DNA of 64,000 bases, taken from Norana najaformis. Taxonomy: Eukaryota > Annelida > Clitellata > Crassiclitellata > Hormogastridae. The translations under genes and the position numbers were made by a program. This document shows positions 44,240-55,868 of this stretch, piece by piece (position 1 is the first letter of the stretch; the number at the start of each line of letters is the position of its first letter). Below the pieces are notes generated by a model that had not been told where the DNA came from, searched no databases, and worked only from the letters and a program-made list of their open reading frames with translations. The stretch is from the NCBI GenBank assembly GCA_964023275.1, contig OZ029917.1:25982505-26046504 (forward strand), written 5' to 3'.

Positions 44240-46704
44240 GTAAGACAATCAGATCTGTTCTAATCAACATAAGCAAAACATGCTCAATATGCTCAGAAGC
44301 AGCAGGCACTAAATCATGTTATGCCAGGACACTTGTCGTTTGGGAATAAATCAACCCAACTGTGGCCTATAGAACAAGCCCACATTCATTATGACCTTCT
44401 ATGGTAACTGGGCAAGATGTCTGACTGTAGCCTATAGTATCTGCCTTTTCTTACCATTCACCTATATTACGGGTTTCATCGTTATGGAGGCGCTATGCCT
44501 TGAAGACCGCATGATGATGGCCTAATTATCACTGACTCGAAAAGCATACTTACAGGATGACTTTACTCAGATCTGTTTCTTTTCTAGTATTTGCAGTTAA
44601 AGCATTAAGTCCACAATCATTAAAGCATCCTCCGTTGACCATCACCTCTATGCTGATGACACCCAACTATTCATCTCTTTCTCTCCAAACTGTTTCAATG
44701 AGTCTACGGATCATCTTCTTTGTGTGGTTAAACAAATCTCCTCTTGGATGACATCTAATCTCTTATGCCTAAACCCATCTAAAACTGAATTCATACTTAT
44801 AGGCCTACGCGACCAACTCAAGAAAATTCCTGTCCCCTCTATCTCCCTCAGCCTGGACTCTGCCTCAACCCACACCTTTAATACTAACTCTTCTGTCCGG
44901 AATTTAGGTGTTATTTTCGACCAGAACCTTACTTTTTCTGATCATATCACCCATCTCTCCCGCTCTTGCTTTTTACATATCCGCGACCTTCGCAGAATCC
45001 GCCCTATGCTTGACTTTAAAACTGCATCAACCATCGCCGCATCCATAGTCCATGCTAAATTAGACTATTGCAATTCACTGTTCCTGAACATAAGCTCCAC
45101 CCAAATAAGCCGCCTTCAAGCCATACAGAATGCTCTTGCTCGTGCTGTTACCAAAACCCCCAAACACCATCACATCACTCCTGTCTTAAATCACTACACT
45201 GGTTTAAAATACCTGAACGAATCGAGTAAAAAGTCCTATCACTTACATACAACACACTTCAATCTTCCCAACCCTCCTATCTTCGTCAGTTATTTACAAT
45301 ACAACCGCTTCGCTCAACCCGCTCTTCTTCTGCCCTAACACTTCTCCGCCATCCAGTCACCTCATCCTTAAAATTTGGTAATCGCTGCATAGCCATAGCT
45401 GCCCCACCACTCTGGAATAAACTCCCCCAGAACTGCGACAGTTTTCGGACCCATCATACAAACTCACCGATGCTCCACCGCTTGCAATTTCTGCTTCGGC
45501 CTTTCACTCAAAACTGAAAACATTCCTCTTCCACAGATCCTATCCTGACACCCGTTCTTCCTTTTATCTGCCTCTGCTCTCCAGCCCCAAACATCACCCA
45601 CCGTAGCTGCCACGCTGTCTCTCTGCCTGACTCTTAGATCTTGACCCGGAACCGAACCCTTTTGCCTATCGATTTTGTTTTGACTGAGCACCTGTGAATA
45701 AGCTGGTCCCCGCGGCGCGGCTTTCGTTGGGCGCTGTAGAAATCTTGGGATTACGATTACGATATATTTATTTATTAATTATGCTATAGATCAACTGCTT
45801 CTTCTTGTCATCTTATCTATAAAACTAAGAATTATAAAACTGGAGTCCAGCAAAGGCTAACTTCGATAAGAGAAAACGCTTGAGCCAACCTCCCGCAATA
45901 ATTTATGCCGTGATGCATGCCGTGGTATGTTTAACATCTTCATCAATCAGTTAACTAGACAATGCAGGAAGAGGAAGAGAGGGGAGGGATTCAGAGCAGA
46001 GAAACGGACGGGACAGTGGAGAAAAGAGGGTCATGGCAAGTATTGAAAGTCAGGGAGTAGGATGGGCGCAGATAGTAATTAAGCTGCCAATAAATGACGT
46101 GTCCAGCTGCACAATTTGCACTCATCGATCACTGATCGAACTACATCGAAGTATTTTAATAAGCTAACCGGAGTAAAAGGTATAAACTGGCGTGGCGCCC
46201 ATTCAAACGGGCAGCAGTGGTGAGGGATCTCACCCGATAAATTCATTGCAAAATGAGCAGGTCGAGGCTATGCGGTCGCTATATAACATCTATACATTTA
46301 CATTTACATTGGAATGGCGTAGCACAGGTTGTTTGCAAATGGCATGCATGTTCGGTGTACAGGAACCTTCATTTGGCCATCATTTCTGAACGCATTGACC
46401 AGGCTCTAGCCCTAATCTATCTGGCGCCAGATCTTCTGTGGCTCGATCTGTCCAACAGCTTGAAGCAGACGCCGCTCCACCTGGCGACTATCAGGCGTCA
46501 GCCAATCGTCATTCGTCGTCTGCTCAGCCGTGGCGCCAAGAGGGTCGTTTACGACAGACGAGGAAACACTCCCCTCCACATCGCCTGCTTAAACGGACAT
46601 CTGGACTGTGTTCAGGAACTGACCTCTTCCTGCCCAACGCCTGTAATGACCAGCGATGACCTCGGCTTAAACGTACCCAACTATGAAGGTTAGAGTTCCG
46701 ATGT

Positions 46705-46787
<83 letters not shown>

Positions 46788-49271
46788 GACAATTTATATA
46801 GCGCCGTAGCACATCCAAAGCCGAAGAAAAGGGCGCTGTACATGGGTTACGTTTCCTATATGACCAGCATCGTCTTACATTGACAGAGAGACAGTCCATG
46901 GGGGTGTGTGACAAGAAGACAGTAGGAGTGTAATACAGAGAGACAGAGGGAGTGTATGACTCCACTGTGCACAGTCCATGACTACCTTTGTGTCTCCCTG
47001 CCTGTGTTTGTCACTGCTTTTGTGCCTTTGTATCTTTTCGCTACAATCCCTCTGTCTTTCTCTGATTCTGTCTTCCTTTCTATTCTCCTTCATTTTCTGT
47101 TTCTATATATTTCGCTGTCTTTCGACTCTTGGTCTCTTCCATATTAGCTTATTCGAATATAAGACCTACAGCTAGAAAAGGCAATTCCTTTGAACGGCAA
47201 TGCTGCGGAAGAAGAGCGAGAAACGCCGTGAAACACCACCTCTCATGTAAATTAACTTGAACCTAAGCCTAAGTGGCGCCTCTTGTGAATTATATTGCAT
47301 GAATTATTTAAGTGTGTGAATATTAATCACATTGCTGAACAGTAAGATTCATTTCAACTATACAATGAAAGCTCAAATATCTAGCGGGACTGGGAAGTCG
47401 AGGACGGAATACAAGTGAGTGAAAGGAAATGGAGATAAGCATTGGCAAAAAACGAAGAAGGGAGGCAGAATCGAGAAAGAGGGAACGGGAACATGGCGCT
47501 TCTTTTAAGGCATTCTCAGAGGTTTTAAATAAATATGCGACTACTCCGTGGCCACAGAGTGAGACATTGATCCGCCAATCCTTTTGCGCCACTCTTTCAT
47601 ACGGCTCCATATACTTCGAAAAGCAGTTTACTTACTAACTTTTTACCCCAGCAGGTGAGAACAGACAACGCATTGTGAAAACCGTGCAGTCCCCAAGTTA
47701 TTTGGGGTGCGGACTGCTGCTGTGTTTGTGCTTTAACCGAAAGATGCTCTAAGACCACGGAGACCAAGCCTTTCTAAATAAAGACTAATGATGGTGGGTG
47801 ACTTCTTATGTGTGTCGAATTGTTTTAGGTTCAGTTATGTATGAAACATGTTTTCTGCCTTTAGGCCAGACATGTCTTCATTTGGCTACGTCTAGAAATC
47901 AGCTGGACGTCATCAGATATTTGGTGGAGAACCACGGAGTTAACGTCAATCAAAAGGTTAATACCTTGGTTAAAATATTATCTTTGATCGATTTATTCAT
48001 GATACTTGTCCCTTAAGGTTTGGACGACTGTGCGCCCACCCTTCATCAACAGGCGCCCCATTTATCCTTATGTTCTCACTTATCTTTGTGTTCTCACCTG
48101 TTCTCAACTATCTTTGTGTTCTGCGTCCACCTGTTTCGGTCCTACTTCATGGCTCTCTGCGCTGACTTCATAATTTTGGCTTTTGCCGTGGTTGATCCAT
48201 CACTGTGAAACACACCTAGTATTTGTGTTCAGGCGACTGTAGAAAGCAGCAGCGTTGCAGATCACTGACACAACATCTCCGCATGGCTGAATGTAAACAG
48301 ATAGCGCTCCTGAAGAGTATTTTCGATATTTTTACAATTTATTACAATACAACACAAGACGCTGTCTCCTTTATAGAAGGCGCTTGTGCTTCAGCTTGGT
48401 TCAGTTCAAAGGAAAAGTCTCGTCCTACATGCTGCTAAATGAGTTAATATTTAATTAAGTGAGTTATTTAATTAATTAACACTTTCTTTTACCACCCTTC
48501 TCAGTCAATCAAACACGAGAAGTCCAGTAAAGAACACACATATGAATAGTTGTTTGCTCAGCGTACAATAAAAAGTTAGAAAAATGCTTTGCCTTATTAC
48601 TATTTACTAGGTATTTATTTATTCATTCACTTACTTATTTTTACTAGGTATTTGTTTATTCATTTACTATTTGCTTATGTACGCGACTGCATGTGATTTG
48701 TATGAAGAAAGAGGAACTCTGTCCCACTGGTTCAGAGTTTAGACTATCTGTCACCATAGATACATTTCCCCACTTACTCCTGCCCATGGATCTTCCCCAT
48801 TGCTGCCAATTCAAAACGCACACTGGCTGTGAGGTATAAATTTGCCGGCAGAAATTGCACTGGATTTGTGGACTGACGGCCGAGGATTTTATCCTGAATA
48901 CTATAAAAGGCATCACTAATATCTGGCAGGGTATGCCACACAGACTGCACTCTCTGGCAACCTTCGAGGCCTCCTTTAGTCTCTTCTAATATAACACCTA
49001 ACAACACCTATGTTTACTTTTCTAGGAACTGAAACGAGGTTATACGCTACTCCATCGAGCCGTCATGACGTCGAACCTCGAGTTGCTTGAGTACCTGTTG
49101 AATCTACCCGCTTCAGCTGAACTCATCGTAGACGAACCGACGTACGATGGCTACACCGCACTCCAGCTTGCACACCTCACCCCCCGACAGATGCACATTG
49201 TACAGATGCTTCTGTCGGCTGGTGCTCATCCAAGTGGCTTCGGCGATGATTGGCCACCACCTCAAGCGTGA
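43016..49271 (+). CDS. IkB: I-kappa-B / Cactus-like NF-kappa-B inhibitor (six ankyrin repeats)
   Basis: Cytoplasmic inhibitor that binds Rel/NF-kappa-B dimers through ankyrin repeats until signal-driven phosphorylation and degradation. Exons 43016-44239, 46363-46688, 47865-47956 and 49026-49271 join in phase at GT-AG sites. Exon 1 ends QDEDGDT and exon 2 opens NLHLAIISERIDQA, the family's DGDS.LHLAII junction. The ankyrin repeats are LHLAIIS, TPLHLATIR, GNTPLHIACLNGHLD, GQTCLHLATSRNQLD, GYTLLHRAVMTSNLE and GYTALQLAHLTPRQ, as in I-kappa-B-alpha, followed by only about ten residues and no acidic PEST tail. The N-terminus, about 390 residues, is far longer than usual (about 70) because of a 22-residue tandem array. 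That array contains a 26-bp deletion that shifts the frame; a 49-nt GT-AG segment, 43823-43871, would restore it if spliced. With that, the protein is about 612 aa. A polyadenylation signal candidate is at 50225. Confidence 0.9.
43424..44060 (+). repeat. IkB: 22-residue (66-bp) tandem array in I-kappa-B exon 1
   Basis: About ten copies of FVDQM..[ED]R.SSPEQRTFGSGT. Copies alternate between RRSSPEQRTF and RQPSPDQKTF, so the real period is a 44-residue (132-bp) pair. The first copy has TFDSGTLVDQM, later ones TFGSGTFVDQM. The seventh copy is short by 26 bp. Every copy has one SP dipeptide; the last runs into IMYPTQLDDEM. Confidence 0.92.
44540..45768 (+). mobile_element. L2-like LINE, RT active site to 3' end, TTACGA tail
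   Basis: Lies in I-kappa-B intron 1, same strand. DHHLYADDTQLFISF carries the YADD active site; then SSWMTSNLLCLNPSKTEFIL, VRNLGVIFDQNLTFSDHITH, LDYCNSLFLNISSTQISRLQ, and SSLKFGNRCIAIAAPPLWNK. The 3' UTR ends GGGCGCTGTAGAAATC..GGGATTACGATTACGA. It is 5'-truncated, and frames change near 44720, 45200 and 45330. It defines the family of the minus-strand tails at 14469 and 37594 and the fragment at 17286. Confidence 0.88.
46188..46310 (+). mobile_element. SINE copy S7, 5'-truncated
   Basis: TGGCGTGGCGCCCATTCAAA to GTCGCTATATAACATC and a CATTTACATTTACATT tail. It ends about 50 bp before the acceptor of I-kappa-B exon 2. Confidence 0.75.
46363..46688 (+). CDS. IkB: I-kappa-B exon 2: ankyrin repeats 1-3
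   Basis: NLHLAIISERIDQALALIYL, KQTPLHLATIRRQPIVIRRL, and GNTPLHIACLNGHLDCVQEL, then a longer insert (TSSCPTPVMTSDDLGLNVPN YE) as in I-kappa-B-alpha between repeats 3 and 4. Acceptor TGTACAG, donor GTTAGA, phases 2 in and 1 out. Confidence 0.93.
46703..46862 (-). repeat. L2-related 3' end with ATA/TAT microsatellite
   Basis: About 85 bp of pure ATA repeat and, on the minus strand before it, TACAGCGCCCTTTTCTTCGG and ATAGCGCC/GGCGCTATATAAATTGTCTT. It begins about 15 bp inside I-kappa-B intron 2. Confidence 0.8.
47865..47956 (+). CDS. IkB: I-kappa-B exon 3: ankyrin repeat 4
   Basis: QTCLHLATSRNQLDVIRYLV ENHGVNVNQK: one repeat including the ADVNAQ-like hairpin. Acceptor CTTTAG, donor GTTAAT, phase 0 out. 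Downstream open frame past 47956 is intronic. Confidence 0.93.
49026..49271 (+). CDS. IkB: I-kappa-B exon 4: ankyrin repeats 5-6 and stop
   Basis: ELKRGYTLLHRAVMTSNLEL, a longer loop LPASAELIVDEPTYD, then GYTALQLAHLTPRQMHIVQM LLSAGAHP and a short tail ending PPPQA-TGA. Acceptor TTTCTAG. The tail is shorter than in vertebrate I-kappa-B and has no PEST-like acidic run. Confidence 0.93.
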   Translation, partial: ELKRGYTLLHRAVMTSNLELLEYLLNLPASAELIVDEPTYDGYTALQLAHLTPRQMHIVQMLLSAGAHPSGFGDDWPPPQA

Positions 49272-50285
49272 CTGGCACTACACAAGTGCACTGACCAAAT
49301 AATGAACCGAGAGGCATTCTCAGGATGTGAATCGTTGGAATGGTAGAAAACCGAGGTGACGAATAGCTGAGCATACGAGCACAGGGCTCGATGTACTGTC
49401 GTATTTTATTTGCGGTTGTCGTCCAATAACATCTGACACTTGCAGTTGTTTGTTCCCTGTAGGTGTGTTTCAAACGACTCTGGCGTAATTAATATACGAC
49501 GTCATCGAAGGAAAACGTGTCCCTTCGACGAACGTTATCGGCCAATAGGCAACAGAGTTGGTGCTTTTTAAGAGGCAGCTGTGTTCTTTCGTTATTTGTC
49601 CGTGGGTGATTGGATGAGTGGTCGCCTTGTATGATGGACTGAACAGAGACGATGAGGTTCTGGAGATTTCCCAGCAAGACCTTAAAATGCAGTTATTAAA
49701 CGTCATCGATTGGTGCATTGTGCATATATACATATGCATGAATCCAGGAAATGCAAAAGCAATGTGGTGATGCTGTATGCATGCCTTTGGCACCTTTTTG
49801 CAATTCTCTGTGTGGGAATTGTAATGTTGGCTCTATGTGCTTTACGAGATAATTACACGGTGAGATCCTCACTGCAAAATATAGAAAGGAGATTTTGTAA
49901 ATAAGTTAAAGATTATCAGTGAATATACATGTATTGGCTACAGGCTGTAGTATTTGACGGATGTTAGTGACAGTTCCATGATTCCGGGAAACTCTAAAAG
50001 GTGTCTGTTTAATAAGTGTAGATGGTTTGCAATGACCCAGTCACTCAAGAGAGTTCATGAATTTTTACACTGGACTGACGAATCTGTGTTGACTGGGTGC
50101 AGGAGGCAAATATTTGTGTTTCCGTAGAAACTGCAGATGACAGACAGTGTTCGGTGCAGTCAGTTCGCTGCAGAGATTCTTTAACAGTGGCCTTGTTTCT
50201 TATGTAATCCTCATTTGAAGTGTAAATAAACGAACAGAACTCAATGTATTCGATTGATAATTTCATCTGGATTTGTGATATCTCA
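49272..50285 (+). other. IkB: Likely I-kappa-B 3' untranslated region
   Basis: No further coding sequence seen. The first clear AATAAA on the plus strand is at 50225-50230, which would give a 3' UTR of about 950 bases ending just before the minisatellite. Confidence 0.45.
50225..50230 (+). terminator. IkB: Candidate polyadenylation signal of I-kappa-B
   Basis: AATAAA within GTAAATAAACG. Chosen because it is the first canonical hexamer noticed after the stop codon; unproven. Confidence 0.35.
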
Positions 50286-50302
50286 TCCTGTTTTAAACAG
50301 CC

Positions 50303-51765
50303 AAAATAAAACAGCAAAACCAAAACAGCAAAACCAAATCAGCAAAACCAAAACAGCAAAACCAAATCAGCAAAACCAAAACAGCAAAACCAAATCAGCA
50401 AAACCAAAACAGCAAAACCAAAACAGCAAAACCAAAACAGCAAAACCAAAACAGCAAAACCAAAACAGCAAAACCAAAACAGCAAAACCAAAACAGCAAA
50501 ACCAAAACAGCAAAACCAAAACAGCAAAACCAAAACAGCAAAACCAAAACAGCAAAACCAAAACAGCAAAACCAAAACAGCAAAACCAAAACAGCAAAAC
50601 CAAAACAGCAAAACCAAAACAGCAAAACCAAAACAGCAAAACCAAAACAGCAAAACCAAAACAGCAAAACCAAAACAGCAAAACCAAAACAGCAAAACCA
50701 AAACAGCAAAACCAAATCAGCAAAACCAAAACAGCAAAACCAAATCAGCAAAACCAAAACAGCAAAACCAAATCAGCAAAACCAAAACAGCAAAACCAAA
50801 ACAGCAAAACCAAAACAGCAAAACCAAAACAGCAAAACCAAAACAGCAAAACCAAAACAGCAAAACCAAAACAGCAAAACCAAAACAGCAAAACCAAAAC
50901 AGCAAAACCAAAACAGCAAAACCAAAACAGCAAAACCAAAACAGCAAAACCAAAACAGCAAAACCAAAACAGCAAAACCAAAACAGCAAAACCAAAACAG
51001 CAAAACCAAAACAGCAAAACCAAAACAGCAAAACCAAAACAGCAAAACCAAAACAGCAAAACCAAAACAGCAAAACCAAAACAGCAAAACCAAAACAGCA
51101 AAACCAAAACAGCAAAACCAAAACAGCAAAACCAAAACAGCAAAACCAAAACAGCAAAACCAAAACAGCAAAACCAAAACAGCAAAACCAAAACAGCAAA
51201 ACCAAAACAGCAAAACCAAAACAGCAAAACCAAAACAGCAAAACCAAAACAGCAAAACCAAAACAGCAAAACCAAAACAGCAAAACCAAAACAGCAAAAC
51301 CAAAACAGCAAAACCAAAACAGCAAAACCAAAACAGCAAAACCAAAACAGCAAAACCAAAACAGCAAAACCAAAACAGCAAAACCAAAACAGCAAAACCA
51401 AAACAGCAAAACCAAAACAGCAAAACCAAAACAGCAAAACCAAAACAGCAAAACCAAAACAGCAAAACCAAAACAGCAAAACCAAAACAGCAAAACCAAA
51501 ACAGCAAAACCAAAACAGCAAAACCAAAACAGCAAAACCAAAACAGCAAAACCAAAACAGCAAAACCAAAACAGCAAAACCAAAACAGCAAAACCAAAAC
51601 AGCAAAACCAAAACAGCAAAACCAAAACAGCAAAACCAAAACAGCAAAACCAAAACAGCAAAACCAAAACAGCAAAACCAAAACAACAAAACCAAAATAA
51701 CAAAAATAAAACAACAAAAATAAAACAATGAAAACAAAACAGCAAAAACAAAACAACAAATATTA
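50303..51765 (+). repeat. 14-bp minisatellite (CAAAACCAAAACAG)n, about 100 copies
   Basis: Nearly perfect head-to-tail copies for about 1.4 kb; the last 80 bp decay into AAACAACAAAAATA. Variant units with AAATCAGC occur at 50339, 50367, 50395 and again at 50717, 50745, 50773. Because neither the unit nor its complement contains a stop in any frame, long open frames appear on both strands (KTKTAKPKQQNQNS; FCCFGFAVLVLLFW); none has gene signs. Confidence 0.97.
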
Positions 51766-52009
51766 AACAACACTTTTCAAGCCATATGCTGACGCTAGCA
51801 TTTAATATTTTCTGTTTTACATGTCGAAATAGCCAAATTGCGCAACTGTTAATCAAGGCGTCTGGCCTGAAGGCGAACCGGGAATCACAAATATGCAAAG
51901 TGTGTGCATATTGTGTGTCGGTGGGTGGGAGCGCCATCGAGTTTGCTTTCCAGGCTTTTTTGAGCACAGATCTCGGCAACGTTTTTGCTTAAAATTGTCT
52001 TTGCTTAAA

Positions 52010-52165
52010 ATTTGTTCGGTCATCAACCTGGAATGACCCACCTCTAGATCTGCGTCTTCTGTCCGGACAAGCTACATGTACCTATCATCAACCCTTTTAA
52101 ACTGTTCTATTCTGCCTGGCTATGTTGGGAGGGCCTCTTTATATACATCTTGCAGATGCGCTATA
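52010..52165 (+). mobile_element. L2-like LINE 3' end fragment
   Basis: TGGAATGACCCACCTCTAGA (WNDPPLDLR, cf. the WN.LP..LR block) followed by a short 3' UTR ending GATGCGCTATATAAATGCTC, the common L2 terminus. Confidence 0.55.
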
Positions 52166-52391
52166 TAAATGCTCTGAATGAACGAATAAGATACGCTGAC
52201 TCCACTGCCGCGCAGCTATTGATCAATAGACAAATGGTCCATACAGAGGGCATAAAAGCTGTAATTGTTATTTGTAGCTCCCCAAATTTGCAGACTCAAA
52301 CTTTGGAGCCTAAAGGTTATATGACTCTTCCTACACTTTTGATAGGACAGCGAAATGAATGCTCACTGCTAAAGGTCGGGCTTGATATTAT

Positions 52392-52460
52392 AAATGTAAA
52401 TGTAAACGTACGCGTTTTCTGTAGTGACCGTATGGTCTCGACTCTGATCATTTTTCAAAC
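52392..52460 (-). mobile_element. SINE fragment S8
   Basis: AAATGTAAATGTAAACGTAC tail and TAGTGACCGTATGGTCTCGA; only the last 70 bp of the SINE remain. Confidence 0.65.
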
Positions 52461-53145
52461 CTGTTGGTGCCAATCTTTATAATCTTAAAATGGGCGACTA
52501 ACGCCGGATTGGCTTAACCGATGTCGAACCGATTTCGCGATATTCAGAAAAACCGAAAACGAAACCGAAATCGGTATTCAGAAAACCGAGAGAAACCGAA
52601 AACCGAAGAAAAAACGACAAAAACTGAAAAGTCGGTAAAGATAGAAATTTCCCTTACGGATCTTTTTTGTTTGCTGAAATTTCCTTAATATTGTTGAAAG
52701 TTTGGTGTTAACTGATACCGTATATGCCTTTAAAAATAATAAGAGCAGAGGCCTGACATTTCATCCCTACGAGAGATTAGAGTGAATGACGTATGTATTA
52801 CGTAGCGGAAGTAGGGCGTCTTGTACTTGGGCCTGAAAACAGCAATTTGTTTCTACTCTGTTATTGTTATTATTATTTTTTTGCCCAAGGTACTTATGAT
52901 CCCTCGGGGCTTATAAAAACGCTCCGGAGAAAGAATCGTCCGGGTTGGCTAAAAGTCGTCAAGTTTCGGCAGAGAAAACGTGCTTCGGAAGCCGACAGCA
53001 TTAAAACTTTGGATGGCAACTGACAGGCGTTGAAACAGATGGCACGTCTCTCTTTTATCACCAGAAACCAGCGTCAGAGAGCGCCCAAGCTCAGATATGA
53101 AAGTGAGCCCTGTGTTGTTAATTGGGCCTAGAGTTTCAAAAGCGA
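52461..53145. other. Intergenic with a degenerate 'AACCGAAA' tract
   Basis: 52500-52640 is rich in AAACCGA/AAAACCGAGAAACCGAAAAC words, a short degenerate tandem stretch. The rest shows nothing. Confidence 0.5.
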
Positions 53146-53152
53146 GGGGAAC

Positions 53153-53340
<188 letters not shown>

Positions 53341-53667
53341 AAAACTTAGTCAGTCGTTTGCGGGGTTTCGGATTTCGAGAGGGTAGAACGCACTTGACAT
53401 GATTCAGGTAGGCCTACTTATAAACCGGGGTTGCAAAAGCCGACCGCGAAAGCCACAGATAGCACACGCAAGCATCGGCGCAAAACAGTCAGCTTGAGAC
53501 ACACCTGACCGCCACAGGACAAACATTAACTCAAACCATATCAGAGACCATATGTGACATGGCAGTCGTCTGCCCCACCCAACTCCCGTCAGCCCAACAT
53601 TACTCGCCGTATATCGACTAACCGCTACAAACGTTACACATCATATAACTGTAAGTACATACACCTT

Positions 53668-53800
53668 ATATATATATATGTGTATATATATATACATAAA
53701 CATATATATACATATATGGATCATAATTATTTCATATATACATATACATATATATATATATATACATATATGGATCATAATTATTTCATATTGCTATATT
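53668..53800 (+). repeat. TA-rich tract with a duplicated 27-bp block
   Basis: ATATATGGATCATAATTATT with TCATAT occurs twice (about 53713 and 53767) within a TATACATA-rich run. Confidence 0.8.
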
Positions 53801-55100
53801 AATCTCTGGCCACTGGCAAAGAACTGCGCTGCATGGGGCTCTTCAGTTCGGCGGACGGCAATATGTTTAGGCTCATTGGGATGATATACAAAGAGAAACA
53901 ACCATCAAATAGACAGCGATCGTCGTTTCGTCTTCACTGAATGGTTTTGAAGCGTCGCAAGTGTAGATGGTTTGTAGATGGTTTTTTGTAACACTTATCA
54001 TCTGTCATCTTAGACCTAGACCTATTGGACGTCTTCATCTGTCATCTTAGACCTAGGCCGTCTTCATCGTCGACATTGTCGTCATACTTATAACCATCGT
54101 CATTGTGATTGTCATCATCATCTTTGTCGTCTTCATAACCTGAAATAATCTGATCTGCTTTGATCTGATCTGGATGCTTCTGAAGCGCCGTATTAAAAAA
54201 GAAAAAGTCATCAATCACTGATCGCCTCTAAGAGGAACCCCATTCCATGAACAACGTCCTTTGGACAAAACCAACTGAGATCATCTGCGTATAGACAGGA
54301 AAATCAAATTTCTAAGTAGGTATATTTGAATTTACATGTGTGTATTTATTTTAAAAAGGCAGTTTGGACCACGGGATTCCAGTTGCAAGATCGGCGGGGA
54401 CGGAAGTCCTGCTGGCCCCACTGTTTAGCTAAGAGATTCAATTTTTGCAAAAGTAATATTGTAAACTTAAATATGTAGGCTACATTCACTCTGACATGCA
54501 CATTCCCATCAGCGGTCTCGCTGGCAAACCTGGGACCAGAAGCTTTTTGGACCACAGTTCAGTCATGAGATTTGAATCGCTATAGAAAAACCTATGCATA
54601 CATCAGGACCCGATTAAGGGCTAATATAGAATCAGGCACAGGGTAATATGGCCCTCTTCTATATTCCCTTCCGCCAAGAGGCTCTCAGTTTAAGTGTTAT
54701 GTATAGGCTATATATGTAGAATATGGGCCTACTACGGATATAGACTACTAGGCTCATACATATATAAATATACATTTTCAAAAATCCCGCATGTTTATCA
54801 GCATTTGTCAGCTGCACTAATTGCGGGTAATTTCTCGCGTTCGCTTTCATCCACTGTTGCGATTCAGCTTGTCAATTATTTCACCAGCAGCAGTATTGTC
54901 ATACTGATTACTGTAGTGCTGTGTATGCGGGTCTAACTATGGGGTTCACTCTCGCAGCTCGAAGGTGAACTGCGTGCAGCTTCTAATGGCTTGTTGGTGA
55001 CATTTACAACTTTGACCATGTATTGCAGATCTGCGCGATGTAGGCTTCATTAGCTGGCGCTTTCACAGCGCATTCGCATTTGAAATTTTGATGTGGGTTG
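53801..55100. other. Intergenic, nothing recognised
   Basis: Only small repeats: TCATCTGTCATCTTAGACCTAG occurs twice near 53999 and 54036, and a TCATCGTC-rich stretch follows at 54060-54140. Confidence 0.5.
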
Positions 55101-55104
55101 GGAA

Positions 55105-55285
55105 TGCCAGTCTGGGGATGCACCTGCCTACTTGCGCGAGTTTTATTGCCCTGTTTCGGGTTTAGCTGGACGCAAATATCTTCGCTCGACGATCCGAGGT
55201 GACCTTGATGTTCCTTTCGCATACACTTCAACAATGCATAGTCGGCCCCTATCAGTGGTTAGGCCAATTACAATTGCTCTTAATA
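55105..55285 (+). mobile_element. LINE C-terminal fragment
   Basis: GDAPAYLREFYCPVSGLAGR, YLRSTIRGDLDVPFA and SRPLSVVRPITIALN match the C-terminal block (aP.YL.el..pvs...gR..LRSat.GdL.vP...t.....F.v.gP..WN.LP) of L2/CR1 elements. Confidence 0.65.
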
Positions 55286-55289
55286 GGTC

Positions 55290-55810
55290 ATAGGTAACTT
55301 ATATGAACTCTAATGCCTATATCTCTCCGTCCAACTGTCCAATCTTTGTTTGAGTTTGATAAGATATTATTTCTTCTGGCAGCCGATTCCAGTGATCTAC
55401 AGTCCTCTGCCTGTAAAAGGAATGTTCTGATGTCTAATCGCATCCTCTTATGATTAAATTTCAGACTGTGTCCTCTTAGATGTCTAGCTGCTGCTCTCTG
55501 GAAGAATGTCTGATCGACTATATATATTCTCGAGTCCATGTAAAATAATTTAGGTCTCGATAAGGTCACCTCCCAACTGTCTTCTTTCTCAGGAAAAAAA
55601 GACACACCTTTAAAAAGCCTTTATTCATGTGGCATCCAAGCTAGACATCTTACGAGTTTAGTAGCCTTTTGTACTTTTGTCACTTAATGTTTTTTTGCAG
55701 TAGGGATTCCAATCCAAACCTGGAAACAATAATCTAGATATGGTCGAATTTATTTATTGTATAATATTTGGAAATTAACAGCATCAACCTGCTTCGTAAT
55801 TCAAATCTGA
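55290..55810 (-). mobile_element. CR1-like LINE C-terminal fragment
   Basis: Minus strand: DYCFQVWIGIPTAKKH, VTKVQKATKLVRCLAWMPHE, and then ARHLRGHSLKFNHKRMRLDI RTF, the [LI]eY...vW....k.di..lE.vQr.aTkl..l and TRGH..Kl.k.r.rldiR..fF blocks of CR1 proteins. Two stops interrupt it. It abuts the plus-strand fragment. Confidence 0.75.
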
Positions 55811-55868
55811 TAATTGTAGAGCTGCGTTGGACTATATAGCATAACGCATCGACTGATAACGCTTCTAT

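Noticed and set aside
50303-51700. CRISPR-like regular array
   Set aside because: Units are contiguous with no spacers, and the window is eukaryotic.
50254-51979. Very long open frames on both strands (489, 420, 342 and 328 codons)
   Set aside because: All come from a 14-bp tandem unit that lacks stops in six frames; no splice, start or conserved signal supports a gene.
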